Shown one piece after another: positions 52,623 through 61,567 of a stretch of DNA of 64,000 bases. Origin of the DNA: Streptomyces sp. SS1-1. GTDB lineage: Bacteria > Actinomycetota > Actinomycetes > Streptomycetales > Streptomycetaceae. A program made the position numbers and the translations under genes. Under the pieces are notes generated by a model. The model was not told the origin of the DNA and searched no databases. It saw only the letters and a program-made list of their open reading frames with translations. Numbering within the stretch: position 1 is the first letter of the stretch; the number at the start of each line of letters is the position of its first letter. The stretch is from contig NZ_WBXN01000004.1 of assembly GCF_008973465.1 (NCBI RefSeq), positions 992,001-1,056,000 on the forward strand, read 5' to 3'.

Positions 52623-53287
52623 TCAGACCGCGCGGTTGCGCCGCCGCGCCAGCTCATCGGCCGGGTTGTGCCCGACCAGCGTCTCCCCGGTGTCGATCCG
52701 CTCCCCGTGCAGCTGCGACAGCGCGCTCTCGACGTCCCGCCACACCACCCCGACGGCGATCCCGAAGATCCCCTGGCCGCCCTGGAGCAGCGCGTGGACC
52801 TCGTCCGGCGACGTGCACTCGTACACGGTGGCGCCATCGCTCATCAGGGTCAGCCGCTCCAGATCCCGGAAGCCCTGCTCGCGCAGATGCTGGACGGCGG
52901 TCCGGATGTTCTGCAGGGACACACCGGTGTCCAGGAAACGCTTCACGATCTTGAGGACGACGACGTCCCGGAAGCTGTACAGGCGCTGCGTCCCCGACCC
53001 GTACGCGCCGGCCGCACACTGGGCTCGACGAGCCCGGTACGGGCCCAGTAGTCCAGTTGCCGGTACGTGATCCCGGCGGCCGCGCACGCCGTCGGACCCC
53101 GGTACCCGATCTGCTCGGATGCCATGGACGCCGCCCCTCCGCCGCTGCTCGGCACGGCCGCCGGTCGTGGCGGGGCGTGATCGGCCGCACCGCCCTGGCC
53201 AGCGCCGCCGTGAAGCGGGTACGGGCCGCTCGCCCCGAGGCCGCGCTCGGGTGCACCCCCAGCCGTACCGCCGCCGCTGCTTCTCAC
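52623..53287 (-). pseudogene. MerR-family regulator, frame broken
   Basis: The two parts are a complete regulator of about 220 residues. The first part starts at the GTG at 53287, which has GGAGG five bases upstream; after a Gly/Ala/Pro-rich stretch it reads SEQIGYRGPTACAAAGITYRQLDYWARTGLVEPSVRPA. The second part, [62 protein letters not shown] to RRRNRAV, is in another frame; the junction near 53008 has two extra or one missing base. Orthologues sit between dinB/gcvP and the DUF151 nuclease in other actinobacteria. A good promoter lies at 53318-53346. Confidence 0.8.
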
Positions 53288-53317
53288 GCCGACCTCCGTC
53301 CTTGACCTGCCTTCTCG

Positions 53318-53373
53318 ACGGTAGGCAGTCACCGGGGGTGCGTCAACGATCGCCACACTCGGCACGCCGAGTG
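53318..53373 (-). promoter_or_regulatory. Vegetative promoter and palindrome ahead of the MerR gene
   Basis: On the minus strand TTGACG (53346-53341) and TACCGT (53323-53318) are separated by 17 bases, a clear sigma-HrdB promoter. Just upstream lies CACTCGGC-AC-GCCGAGTG (53356-53373), a perfect 8-bp inverted repeat likely bound by a regulator. Confidence 0.72.
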
Positions 53374-53549
53374 ATAATCACCCTACGAGTGGTTTCCCGT
53401 GCCCCCGCCGCGGGGAAAGGCTAGCCGAATGCGCCCGAACCGGGCCCCATGACACCCTCCCTCGCCCGTGGCACATGCCCGGAATCCGGGCCGGGACGGG
53501 CCGTGGGCCGCGCGCTCCGGACCAGGCCGGGCGGGCCGCCCACGCCGTC

Positions 53550-54023
53550 TCACTGACTGCTGGTGCCGAAGTCCTCCGGCGAGATCTGGTCGAGGAACTC
53601 GCGGAACTTCTCCACCTCGTCCTCCTGCTCGTCCGGGATCGCGATCCCCGCGTCGTCCAGCACACCGTCGCTGCCATAGATCGGCGTTCCGGTGCGCAGG
53701 GCCAGCGCTATGGCATCGGACGGACGGGCGCTCACCTCGACCCCGCTGGCGAAGACCAGCTCGGCGTAGAAGACGCCCTCCCGCAGATCGGTGATGCGTA
53801 CTTCGGTGAGCTCCTGGCCGACCGCCTCGAGCACGTCCTTGAACAGATCGTGGGTCAGCGGTCGGGCGGGGGCCATGCCCTGCTGGGCGAAGGCGATCGC
53901 CGTCGCCTCCCCGGGCCCGATCCAGATGGGGAGGTAGCGGTCGCCTCCCACTTCACGCAGGAGCACGATCGGTTGGTTGGAGGGCATTTCGACCCGGACA
54001 CCTACGACATCGAGCTCGTTCAC
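53550..54023 (-). CDS. Bifunctional nuclease family (DUF151) protein
   Basis: The 157-residue protein is a clear DUF151 member: MNELDVVGVRVEMPSNQPIVLLREVGGDRYLPIWIGPGEATAIAFAQQGMAPARPLTHDLFKDVLEAVGQELTEVRITDLREGVFYAELVF with the family's I-G-x-x-E-A-x-A-I core, then ARPSDAIALALRTGTPIY. A plant homologue has DNase/RNase activity, hence the name; the bacterial role is unknown. It sits between two MerR genes, the order also seen in mycobacteria (garA-merR-nuclease-merR-gcvP). The acidic C-terminal tail (EEDFGTSSQ-like) varies between species. Confidence 0.93.
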   Translation of the reverse strand: MNELDVVGVRVEMPSNQPIVLLREVGGDRYLPIWIGPGEATAIAFAQQGMAPARPLTHDLFKDVLEAVGQELTEVRITDLREGVFYAELVFASGVEVSARPSDAIALALRTGTPIYGSDGVLDDAGIAIPDEQEDEVEKFREFLDQISPEDFGTSSQ

Positions 54024-54108
54024 ACAGCAACCCTAGGCCGTGCTCGGGACGTTTGGGTAGTCGGGCCCGGAACGGGTGGCCGATCCGGCCGATCCGTGCA
54101 TACGCCGC

Positions 54109-54846
54109 TCAGGGCAGCCGCACGCCCAGCGCCGTCTGCATCAGCGCTGCGTGCAGCCGGACGGTGAGCCCGGCCAGTTCCTTGGCCCTGGCCTCGGCAT
54201 GAGCCCTGGTCTGCGGGTTGCGGTGCCGCTTCAGCGGCGCGACGACCTGCTCCACGAGTCCGGCCTCACGGTCGGCGGCGGCCTTCATCACCCGCAGGTG
54301 CCGCGGCTCGATGCCGAAGCGGCCCAGCTCGGCCACGAGCGTCGCCACGGTCACCGCCTCCGCGTCGTAGGCGCCGTCCGGCAGGGGGGTGATCAGCCCG
54401 TACGACTCCCACTCGGCGAGCTGCTGCTCGGCGATCCCCGCCGCGGCCAGCAGCTGCGCCCTCCCGAGGCGGGCCGCCGTACGCTCCTCGACCGGCTCCA
54501 GGACCCCGTCGCCGTCACGCTGCCGGCACAGCGCTGGCAGGGCCGCCGCCTCACCGCGCTCCATGGCGTCCAGATGCTCGCGGATCACCTTCAGCGGCAG
54601 ATAGTGGTCCCGCTGCATCCGCAGGACGTGGCGCAGCCGCTCGACGTCCTGCTGGCCGAATTTGCGATAGCCCGAGGGCGTCCGGCGCGGCTCGACCAGC
54701 CCTTCCGACTCCAGGAAACGGATCTTGGAGATCGTGACGTCAGGGAACTCCTCGCGGAGCACGGTCAGCACCGTGCCGATGCTCATCGGCCGACCGTCCG
54801 TGGCGGCGGCGCCGTTCCCGGCACCGCCGCTCGGTGTTTTCAGCAT
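54109..54846 (-). CDS. ftsR: MerR-family regulator, FtsR-like
   Basis: The 245-residue protein has a MerR DNA-binding domain at about residues 20-95: MSIGTVLTVLREEFPDVTISKIRFLESEGLVEPRRTPSGYRKFGQQDVERLRHVLRMQRDHYLPLKVIREHL. A second winged-helix-like half follows (RAQLLAAAGIAEQQLAEWESYGLITPLPDGAYDAEAVTVATLVAELGRFGIEPRHLRVMK). This two-part layout and its place directly after the FHA gene match corynebacterial FtsR, an activator of ftsZ, and Rv1828. A cell-division role here is inferred from that. The ATG at 54846 lies 39 bases beyond the FHA stop. Confidence 0.87.
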   Translation of the reverse strand: MLKTPSGGAGNGAAATDGRPMSIGTVLTVLREEFPDVTISKIRFLESEGLVEPRRTPSGYRKFGQQDVERLRHVLRMQRDHYLPLKVIREHLDAMERGEAAALPALCRQRDGDGVLEPVEERTAARLGRAQLLAAAGIAEQQLAEWESYGLITPLPDGAYDAEAVTVATLVAELGRFGIEPRHLRVMKAAADREAGLVEQVVAPLKRHRNPQTRAHAEARAKELAGLTVRLHAALMQTALGVRLP

Positions 54847-54885
54847 GGACCTTCCCTGGGTCTCCCCGGACGGGTCCGGGGGAGG

Positions 54886-55656
54886 TCAGAAGCCCCGCTG
54901 GCTCGCGTAGAAGACCAGCCGGTACTTGCCGATCTGCACCTCGTCGCCGTTGTTCAGGGCGACCTGGTCGATCCGCTCGCGGTTGACGTACGTGCCGTTG
55001 AGGCTGCCGACGTCGGCCACCGTGAACGAGCCGTCCTGGGCGCGGCGGAACTCCACGTGCCGACGCGAGACCGTCACGTCGTCCAGGAAGATGTCGCTCT
55101 GCGGGTGCCGCCCGGCCGTGGTCAGCTCACCGTCCAGCAGGAAGCGGCTGCCCGAGTTCGGTCCACGGCGCACCACCAGGAGCGCGGAACCCACCGGCAG
55201 CGCGTCGACGGCGGCCTGTGCCTCAGGGGAGAGCGCGGGAATCTGCGTCTGCCCCGTGGTCTCGGCGTCGTAGGCCTCGATGCCCGAGATGGAGATCGTC
55301 GACGTCGTCTCGGACGGGCGCTCGGGCGCCCCGCCGGCACGCAGCGGCGCGCCGCAGTTGGAACAGAAGCGGCTGTTCTCCGCGTTGCGGTTACCGCACC
55401 TCGTACACACCAGGGCCGACATCGGGGAAAACCCTCCACCCGTACTCGAGGTTGACGGTTGCCCGAAACCTATGTCGCCGGACTGGCCAGGGTCAACCGA
55501 CGGCGCGCCCTGACCTCCGGAAATGTCGCCGCCCGGTCCAGGCACCTGGTCCCTGAACAGAGGGCGCTGCCCTTCCTCGTCCCCTTGTGCGCGGTGACGA
55601 GTGGTCGCGTTCTCGTCTCGCGCACTCTTGCCGAACAGCTTCCCAAACAACTTCAC
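54886..55656 (-). CDS. garA: FHA-domain protein, GarA/OdhI-like
   Basis: The 256-residue protein has a disordered N terminus, a zinc ribbon (C84, C87, C98, C101: CTRCGNRN...RFCSNCG) and a C-terminal FHA domain: LLDGELTTAGRHPQSDIFLDDVTVSRRHVEFR (G-R, S-R-R-H phosphothreonine pocket) and DVGSLNGTYVN. An ETTST motif at 116-120 matches the phosphorylated ETTS motif of mycobacterial GarA and OdhI, which inhibit 2-oxoglutarate dehydrogenase and glutamate dehydrogenase when unphosphorylated. A kinase-controlled switch on the TCA cycle is thus likely. The zinc ribbon extension is longer than in GarA. GTG at 55656. Confidence 0.9.
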   Translation of the reverse strand: MKLFGKLFGKSARDENATTRHRAQGDEEGQRPLFRDQVPGPGGDISGGQGAPSVDPGQSGDIGFGQPSTSSTGGGFSPMSALVCTRCGNRNAENSRFCSNCGAPLRAGGAPERPSETTSTISISGIEAYDAETTGQTQIPALSPEAQAAVDALPVGSALLVVRRGPNSGSRFLLDGELTTAGRHPQSDIFLDDVTVSRRHVEFRRAQDGSFTVADVGSLNGTYVNRERIDQVALNNGDEVQIGKYRLVFYASQRGF

Positions 55657-55846
55657 GGGCGATTCCCCTTGACCGAAACAGACCCGCCCGTGGGGCAGGA
55701 CGAACCCTGACTGAACCTACTGGCCGACCCGGACATCTTCACAACGTCCGTCTCCGCCAGACAGTTTCCACCACGCACCACCCAATCGGTGCGCCGACCC
55801 CCCGCAACCTCATGCCCTTGCCGGAAGTCCCCCATGCACCGCCGGA

Positions 55847-56689
55847 TCACCGGGAGGACGACCGAGCGTAGTCAGGCCGCTTCGCCGCTCGCAAGGCGTC
55901 CACAACGATCTTGTCAGACCGCTCGATGGTCACGGTGGCCTGCTCCTTCTCCAGTGTCTGGACCACGCCTCCCGGGATGTTGAGGGCCGGCTCCAGATCC
56001 TGCGGTTTGCCGATGACCTTGAAACGATACGGGGCGTTGATCTTGTTCCCGTCGACGCTCACGGTGTTGCCCGCGTCGGACAGATAGGTGCCGGCGACGA
56101 TGCGGACACCGTTCACCTGCATCGCCTCCGCCCCGGCCGCGCGCAGCTCCTGGATCGCGTCGAGCAGCATGTCCGCCTCGACCGTCCCCTTCGTGTCGTC
56201 GATGGTGATCGTGATGCCAGGTCCCTCAGCGGCCACGGTGCCCGCCAGGATGCCGAGTTGCTTCTCCTTCTCGACGGTCTGCCTGCGGGCCTCCTCGGCC
56301 TGGTCGGAACTGTTCTCCAGTTCGTCCCGCTGCTTCTCGAGACCTTGCTTCTCGTCCTCAAGACGCTGAGTGCGGTCATCGAGTTCATCGAGGATGCGGA
56401 CAAGATCTTCCTGGCGTGCTCCGCGCAGCGCGCTGTCGCCGTCGCTGTTCGAGGCGACCTGGACCGCGAGACCGAAGCCGAGCCCGAACAGCAGCAGCGC
56501 CACGATGAGTTGGGCGCGGCTCACCCGCGGCGGCCACAGGCCCTTCACCAGCCGCTGCCGGCCGGTCAGCTCCGCCGGGCGGTCACCGTCCTCCTCAGGG
56601 GCCTCAGGAGCCTCTTCGGGGTCGGTGTGCACCTCCTCGGGCAACTCCTCGCGCAGCCGGTTCTCCGGGGTGCCGTCCTGGTTGCTCAT
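55847..56689 (-). CDS. DUF881 family membrane protein
   Basis: The 280-residue protein has an acidic cytoplasmic N terminus (EELPEEVHTDPEEAPEAPEEDG), one membrane helix (AQLIVALLLFGLGFGLAVQVA), a coiled coil (ILDELDDRTQRLEDEKQGLEKQRDELENSSDQAEEARRQ) and an extracellular DUF881 domain: GPGITITIDDTKGTVEADMLLDAIQELRAAGAEAMQVNGVRIVAGTYL and APYRFKVIGKPQDLEPALNIPGGVV. The role is unknown. The start may be the ATG at 56689 or the GTG at 56698, the latter overlapping the Sbp stop by four bases. It is third in a DUF881-Sbp-DUF881 set. Confidence 0.92.
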   Translation of the reverse strand: MSNQDGTPENRLREELPEEVHTDPEEAPEAPEEDGDRPAELTGRQRLVKGLWPPRVSRAQLIVALLLFGLGFGLAVQVASNSDGDSALRGARQEDLVRILDELDDRTQRLEDEKQGLEKQRDELENSSDQAEEARRQTVEKEKQLGILAGTVAAEGPGITITIDDTKGTVEADMLLDAIQELRAAGAEAMQVNGVRIVAGTYLSDAGNTVSVDGNKINAPYRFKVIGKPQDLEPALNIPGGVVQTLEKEQATVTIERSDKIVVDALRAAKRPDYARSSSR

Positions 56690-56694
56690 CGGCG

Positions 56695-57027
56695 TCACGC
56701 CCGGAAGACGTGCCGGCGGATCGCGGCGGCGTTGGAGAAGATCCGGATGCCGAGCACGACGACGACGCCGGTGGACAGCTGCGCGCCCACGCCCAACTTG
56801 TCGCCCAGGAACACGATCAACGCGGCCACGACCACGTTCGACAGGAACGACACGACGAAGACCTTGTCGTCGAAGATGCCGTCGAGCATGGCCCGCAGAC
56901 CACCGAAGACGGCGTCGAGAGCCGCCACGACGGCGATCGGCAGATACGGCTCGACGACCGCCGGAACCTCGGGCCGGACCAACAGGCCGGCCACGACGCC
57001 CACGACGAGGCCCAGTACGGCGATCAC
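56695..57027 (-). CDS. sbp: Small basic family protein (Sbp)
   Basis: The 110-residue protein has three membrane helices: IAVLGLVVGVVAGLLV, YLPIAVVAALDAVFGGLRAML and VFVVSFLSNVVVAALIVFLGDKLGVGAQLSTGVVVVLGIRIFSNAAAIRRHVF. The conserved centre A-A-L-D-x-x-F-G-G-x-R-A identifies the DUF1290/Sbp family. It is always found with DUF881 genes and may form a complex with them, perhaps linked to division or envelope upkeep; direct proof is lacking. GTG at 57027 overlaps the upstream stop by four bases, so the set is translationally coupled. Confidence 0.94.
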   Translation of the reverse strand: MIAVLGLVVGVVAGLLVRPEVPAVVEPYLPIAVVAALDAVFGGLRAMLDGIFDDKVFVVSFLSNVVVAALIVFLGDKLGVGAQLSTGVVVVLGIRIFSNAAAIRRHVFRA

Positions 57028-57926
57028 GATGTGCCCTTCTCAGTTGTCTCGGTGTTCGGCTGTGCTGTACGGACGATCACGCTCGGAGCCGCGGGCAGGC
57101 GGAGGTCCTCCTGCGCGGAGATGCTGGTCCGGATGCCGAAGTTCTCCTGCAGGGCGTTCAGGTACAGGCCGTCGGCGCTGTCCTGGAAGGCGCGGCTCAG
57201 CCGCTCCCCGTCCCCCACCGCGAGCACCGTGTACGGCGGCACCAGCGGCCTGTTGTCGACCAGTATCGCGTCCCCCGCGGCCCTGATCGCGGACAGGGCG
57301 GTCAGCCGTTGCCCGTTGATCGAGACGGCCTCCGCGCCGGACTCCCAGAGTCCGTTGACGACGCGCTGCATGTCGCGGTCGCGCACCCGCCCTGTGTCCG
57401 AGAACCCGGACGACCCGCGCGCGTCTCCCCCGGCGGCGTCGCCCGCCTCCTTGGCGTCGTCCACGACCAGCTTCACGCCCGGCCCCGTCACCTCGACGGC
57501 ACCGGACAGGATGCTCACCAGGTCGGCCTGCTCGCCGTGACCGGCCGACTTGAGCGCCTCGCGCTGCCGCGCGCTCACGTCGGCGCGCAGCTCGTCGACC
57601 GTCTTCTCCAGCTCGTCCGCCGCCTCGGTCTCCTTCTCGACGCGGTCGACGAGCTCTTCACGCTCCTTGGCCACGACGGGCGCCGCCACGCGCGCCTGCG
57701 CTGCTCCCACGGTCACCACGAGCGCCGCGAGCACGAGGCCCACGGCGAGCCCCAGCTTGGCCCGCAGCGTCTTGGGCAGCCCTCCCTCACCGGCGGCCTT
57801 CTTGCGGGCGGCGGCCTGCGCGTAGCCGTCGTCGAGACTGTGGTCCATGACGTTGGTGAGCAGCGACATGGACGCGTCCGGACGCGGCGGGCGCGTGGGT
57901 GTGCTCCGAACGGGGGGCTGCGGCAT
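57024..57926 (-). CDS. DUF881 family membrane protein
   Basis: The 300-residue protein is a paralogue of the gene at 55847. It has a proline/arginine-rich cytoplasmic start, one membrane helix (KLGLAVGLVLAALVVTVGAAQARV), a coiled coil (ELVDRVEKETEAADELEKTVDELRADVSARQRE) and a DUF881 domain: GPGVKLVVDDAKEAG, MQRVVNGLWESGAEAVSINGQRLTALSAIRAAGDAILVDNRPLVPPYTVLAVGDG. It opens the coupled three-gene set; the stop overlaps the Sbp start (GTGA). The start is the ATG at 57926 or another nine bases upstream. Function unknown. Confidence 0.92.
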   Translation of the reverse strand: MPQPPVRSTPTRPPRPDASMSLLTNVMDHSLDDGYAQAAARKKAAGEGGLPKTLRAKLGLAVGLVLAALVVTVGAAQARVAAPVVAKEREELVDRVEKETEAADELEKTVDELRADVSARQREALKSAGHGEQADLVSILSGAVEVTGPGVKLVVDDAKEAGDAAGGDARGSSGFSDTGRVRDRDMQRVVNGLWESGAEAVSINGQRLTALSAIRAAGDAILVDNRPLVPPYTVLAVGDGERLSRAFQDSADGLYLNALQENFGIRTSISAQEDLRLPAAPSVIVRTAQPNTETTEKGTS

Positions 57927-58033
57927 GCCGCACATCGTCGCACGTCGCCGCCGATACTCCGAATGGCCCCACCGCGTGTGCCGGACAGGCCCCTTTCAGG
58001 GGTACCTGTCCGGCACGCGTGCTTACGCGGGAC

Positions 58034-60529
58034 TCAGCGTCCGGCGCTGTCCACGACCGCCGCCCACTCGTCGAGCAGCGCCTGGGCGGACGCGTCGTCC
58101 GGGCCCTCGGCCCACAGATGGGTGACCGCCTCGGCCGGGTCGGGCAGCACCATCACCCAGCGGCCGTCCGTCTCCACGACCCGCACACCGTCGGTCGTAT
58201 CGACAAAGCGATCCCCGGCGGCCTCGACGACCCGACGCATCACGAGCCCCTTGACGGCCCACGGGGTCGCGAGGTCCCGCTTGAGGACGTGCGCCCGCGG
58301 GATCCGCGCGTCGATCTGGCTGAGCGTGAGCTGCGTACGCGCCACCAGACCGATCAGCCGCACGAAGGCGGCGGTGCCGTCGAAGACACTGCTGAACTCC
58401 GGGATGATGAAGCCGCCGCGGCCGTCACCACCGAAGATCGTCGCCTCGTCGCCGCCCACGCGGGTCAGGTCGTCGGGCGACGTCGTCGTCCACTCGACCT
58501 GCGTCCCGTGATAGGCGGCCACCTGCTCAGCGATCCTCGTGGTCGTCACCGGCAGGGCCACGCGCCCGCTCCGCCGCTCCGCGGCCACCAGGTCGAGCAT
58601 GACGAGCAGGGCCCGGTCGTCCTCGACGATCCGCCCCTTCTCGTCGACCAGCGACAGTCGCTCGCCGACGGGGTCGAACCGCACACCGAACGCGGCCCGC
58701 GCCGACGCCACTATCTCGCCCAGCCGCACGAGACCCGACCGCCGGGTGTCGGCGGACTCGGTGGGCCGGGACTCGTCGAGACCGGGGTTGATCGTCAGCG
58801 AGTCCACGCCCAGCTTGCCGAGCAGGCTGGGCAGCACCAGACCGGCGCTTCCGTTGGACGCGTCCACGACGACCTTGAGCCCGGACTCGGCGATCCCGGT
58901 CGTGTCGACGTTCCGCAGCAGCGACCCGGTGTAGGAGTCGAAGACGCTCGCAGGGAAGTGCAGGTCGCCGATCTCGCCCGGGAACGCGCGCCGGTACTCC
59001 TGCCGTGCGAAGACCCGGTCCAGCTTGCGCTGACTGGCCTGCGACAGGTCGGCGCCCTGCCCGTCGAAGAACATGATGTCCACCGAGTCCGGCACCCCGG
59101 GCGTCGTGCGGATCATGATGCCGCCGGCACTGCCGCGCGCGGTCTGCTGCCGCGCGACCGGCAGCGGCACGTTCTCCAGGTCCCGTACGTCGATGGCGCT
59201 GGCCTGCAGCGCGGAGATCACCGCCCGCTTCAGCGCCCGCGCACCACGCGAGTGGTCACGGGCCGTCGTGACGGTGGCCCCCTTCTTCAGGGTGGTGGCG
59301 TACGCACCCGCCAGCCGCACCGCGAGCTCGGGCGTGATCTCGACGTTCAGGATGCCGGAGACACCGCGGGCACCGAAGAGATGCGCCTGGCCTCTGGACT
59401 CCCAGATCACCGAGTTGTTGACGAAGGCACCGGCCTCGATGGTCTTGAACGGGTACACCCGCACATTGCCCTGAACGATCGATTCTTCACCGATCAGGCA
59501 CTCGTCACCGATGACCGCGCCGTCCTCGATCCGCGCGGCACGCATGATGTCGGTGTTCTTGCCGACGACACAGCCCCGGAGATTGGAGTGCGGCCCGACG
59601 TACACGTTGTCGTGCACGACGGCCTTGTGCAGGAAGGCACCGCTCTTGACGACGACGTTGGAGCCGACGACGGTGTGCTCCCGGATCTCGGCACCGGCCT
59701 CGACCTTGGCGTAGTCACCGATGTACGCCGGCCCGCGCAGCACGGCGTCGGGGTGCACCTCGGCACCCTCGGCCACCCACACACCGGGAGAGATCTCGAA
59801 GCCGTCGAGCTCGACGTCGACCTTGCCCTCCAGAACGTCTGCCTGGGCCTTCACATAGCTCTCGTGCGTACCGACGTCCTCCCAGTAGCCCTCCGCGACA
59901 TAGCCGTAGATGGGCTTGCCCTCCTTCATCAGCTGAGGGAAGACGTCACCCGACCAGTCCACGGGCACATCGGCTTCGACGTAATCGAATACCTCGGGCT
60001 CCATGACGTAGATACCGGTGTTCACGGTGTCCGAGAAGACCTGGCCCCAGGTCGGCTTCTCCAGGAAGCGCTCGACGCGGCCCTCCTCGTCGACGATCGT
60101 GATACCGAATTCCAGCGGATTCGGCACACGCGTCAGACAGACGGTGACCATCGAGCCCTTTTCCTTGTGGAAGTTGATGAGCTCGGTGAGGTCGAAGTCC
60201 GTCAGGGCATCGCCGGAAATGACGAGGAAGGCGTCGTCCTTCAGTGCTTCCTCTGCGTTCTTGACGCTTCCGGCGGTACCGAGTGGCTTCTCCTCATTGG
60301 CATACGTGAGCTCCATACCGAGCTCTTCGCCATCACCGAAGTAGTTCTTGACGAGAGAGGCCAAGAACTGAACGGTAACGACGGTCTCATTCAGCCCATG
60401 CCTTTTGAGCAGCCGCAGCACGTGCTCCATGATCGGCCGGTTGGCCACCGGCAGGAGCGGCTTGGGCATGCTCGAGGTCATGGGGCGAAGGCGTGTGCCT
60501 TCGCCCCCGGCCATCACGACGGCCTTCAT
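58034..60529 (-). CDS. Sugar-phosphate nucleotidyltransferase fused to phosphomannomutase-like domain
   Basis: The 831-residue protein begins with a nucleotidyltransferase domain (residues 1-235): [27 protein letters not shown] (G-G-x-G-T-R-L), [13 protein letters not shown] and [19 protein letters not shown]. Hexapeptide repeats follow ([32 protein letters not shown]). From about 380 on it resembles phosphomannomutase, but the catalytic serine loop reads [12 protein letters not shown] instead of TASHNP and the metal loop reads FDPVGERLS instead of DGDADR, so that half is probably not catalytic. The likely product is an activated mannose or glucose for glycans. The ATG at 60529 is the obvious start. 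Confidence 0.93.
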   Translation of the reverse strand: MKAVVMAGGEGTRLRPMTSSMPKPLLPVANRPIMEHVLRLLKRHGLNETVVTVQFLASLVKNYFGDGEELGMELTYANEEKPLGTAGSVKNAEEALKDDAFLVISGDALTDFDLTELINFHKEKGSMVTVCLTRVPNPLEFGITIVDEEGRVERFLEKPTWGQVFSDTVNTGIYVMEPEVFDYVEADVPVDWSGDVFPQLMKEGKPIYGYVAEGYWEDVGTHESYVKAQADVLEGKVDVELDGFEISPGVWVAEGAEVHPDAVLRGPAYIGDYAKVEAGAEIREHTVVGSNVVVKSGAFLHKAVVHDNVYVGPHSNLRGCVVGKNTDIMRAARIEDGAVIGDECLIGEESIVQGNVRVYPFKTIEAGAFVNNSVIWESRGQAHLFGARGVSGILNVEITPELAVRLAGAYATTLKKGATVTTARDHSRGARALKRAVISALQASAIDVRDLENVPLPVARQQTARGSAGGIMIRTTPGVPDSVDIMFFDGQGADLSQASQRKLDRVFARQEYRRAFPGEIGDLHFPASVFDSYTGSLLRNVDTTGIAESGLKVVVDASNGSAGLVLPSLLGKLGVDSLTINPGLDESRPTESADTRRSGLVRLGEIVASARAAFGVRFDPVGERLSLVDEKGRIVEDDRALLVMLDLVAAERRSGRVALPVTTTRIAEQVAAYHGTQVEWTTTSPDDLTRVGGDEATIFGGDGRGGFIIPEFSSVFDGTAAFVRLIGLVARTQLTLSQIDARIPRAHVLKRDLATPWAVKGLVMRRVVEAAGDRFVDTTDGVRVVETDGRWVMVLPDPAEAVTHLWAEGPDDASAQALLDEWAAVVDSAGR

Positions 60530-60643
60530 GTCGGAAGCGTCCTCCTCCAGAGACGACGGTCTAGCCGACTTCACCCGTCCAGATTGTCCCGCACTTTTCC
60601 CGCGCGGGCCATCGAGCCGCTACGCCCGCTGCAATCGGTGAGT

Positions 60644-61255
60644 TCAATCGGCCATGGCGGCGTCCGCGCGAACGAGGCGGCGGACTTGTACCACGTAGAG
60701 GACTCCTGCCCACCAATAGAGCGTTGTACCCCATCCGGCGAACGCCCATCCGAAAATAGCAGCGAGTGACGAGATCCAACCACTACCGTCACTGAGCAGC
60801 AGCAACGGGAACGCGTACATCAGGTTGAAGGTGGCCGCCTTCCCCAGGAAGTTCACCTGCGGCGGCGGATAGCCGTGCCGTCGGAGGATGCCCACCATGA
60901 CCAGCAGAACCAGCTCACGCGCAAGCAGTACACCGGTCAACCACAGCGGCAGAATCTCCCGCCAGGTGAGGCCGACCAAAGTGGAAAGAATGTAGAGTCG
61001 GTCGGCCGCCGGGTCGAGAAGCCGGCCGAGGCTGCTGATCTGGTTCCAACGCCTGGCGAGCTTGCCGTCCAGGTAGTCACTGACACCGCTCAGGGCCAGC
61101 ACCAGAAGCGCCCAGCCGTCACTCTTGGGCCCACCGAACTCGGGCCGCAGAATCAGCCACAGGAACAGCGGCACGCCGACGAGCCGCGCCATGCTGAGGA
61201 TGTTGGGGATGGTGAGGACCCGGTCTGTCTGGACACGGGTCTCCTGGACCTCCAC
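60644..61255 (-). CDS. CDP-alcohol phosphatidyltransferase (PgsA-like)
   Basis: The 203-residue membrane enzyme carries the complete family signature D-x2-D-G-x2-A-R-x8-G-x3-D-x3-D in SDYLDGKLARRWNQISSLGRLLDPAADR. It has five to six hydrophobic segments (TIPNILSMARLVGVPLFLWLI first). It transfers phosphatidyl from CDP-diacylglycerol to an alcohol; whether glycerol phosphate, as in PgsA, or another acceptor cannot be settled here. The GTG at 61255 has AGGAGG upstream at nine bases. It is the first gene of the minus-strand block, directly downstream of the rRNA terminator. Confidence 0.92.
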   Translation of the reverse strand: MEVQETRVQTDRVLTIPNILSMARLVGVPLFLWLILRPEFGGPKSDGWALLVLALSGVSDYLDGKLARRWNQISSLGRLLDPAADRLYILSTLVGLTWREILPLWLTGVLLARELVLLVMVGILRRHGYPPPQVNFLGKAATFNLMYAFPLLLLSDGSGWISSLAAIFGWAFAGWGTTLYWWAGVLYVVQVRRLVRADAAMAD

Positions 61256-61310
61256 CCGGGGGCCTCCTGTGGTGAACGAACCGACGATGCTCCCCGACCC
61301 TACCTCAACA

Positions 61311-61356
61311 CAAAAAAGCTCCGGCTCTCGGGCTGTTTTGCCCAAGAGCCGGAGCT
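61311..61356 (-). terminator. rRNA operon terminator
   Basis: AGAGCTCCGGCTCT-type hairpin: on the minus strand AGCTCCGGCTCT (61356-61345) pairs with AGAGCCGGAGCT (61328-61317) over 12 bp, with an inner GGGC/GCCC, followed by TTTTTTG. A classical intrinsic terminator directly after 5S rRNA. Confidence 0.93.
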
Positions 61357-61365
61357 CTAAAAGGA

Positions 61366-61484
61366 GTTCGGCGGTGTCCTACTCTCCCACAGGGTCCCCC
61401 CTGCAGTACCATCGGCGCTGTAAGGCTTAGCTTCCGGGTTCGGAATGTAACCGGGCGTTTCCCTCACGCTATGACCACCGAAAC
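61366..61484 (-). rRNA. rrf: 5S ribosomal RNA
   Basis: The minus strand reads GTTTCGGTGGTCATAGCGTG at the 5' end (61484), holds the conserved CCCGGTTACATTCCGAACCC loop and GGAAGCTAAGCC, and ends GACACCGCCGAAC (61366). The terminal GTTTCGGTGGT/ACACCGCCGAAC helix closes the molecule. The length of 119 bases is right for actinobacterial 5S. Confidence 0.96.
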
Positions 61485-61567
61485 ACTATGAAACAATCAA
61501 CCGCACCATGTGTGGCACATGGGGTTGTTCGTGGTTTCAGAACCAACACAGTGGACGCGAGCAACTG

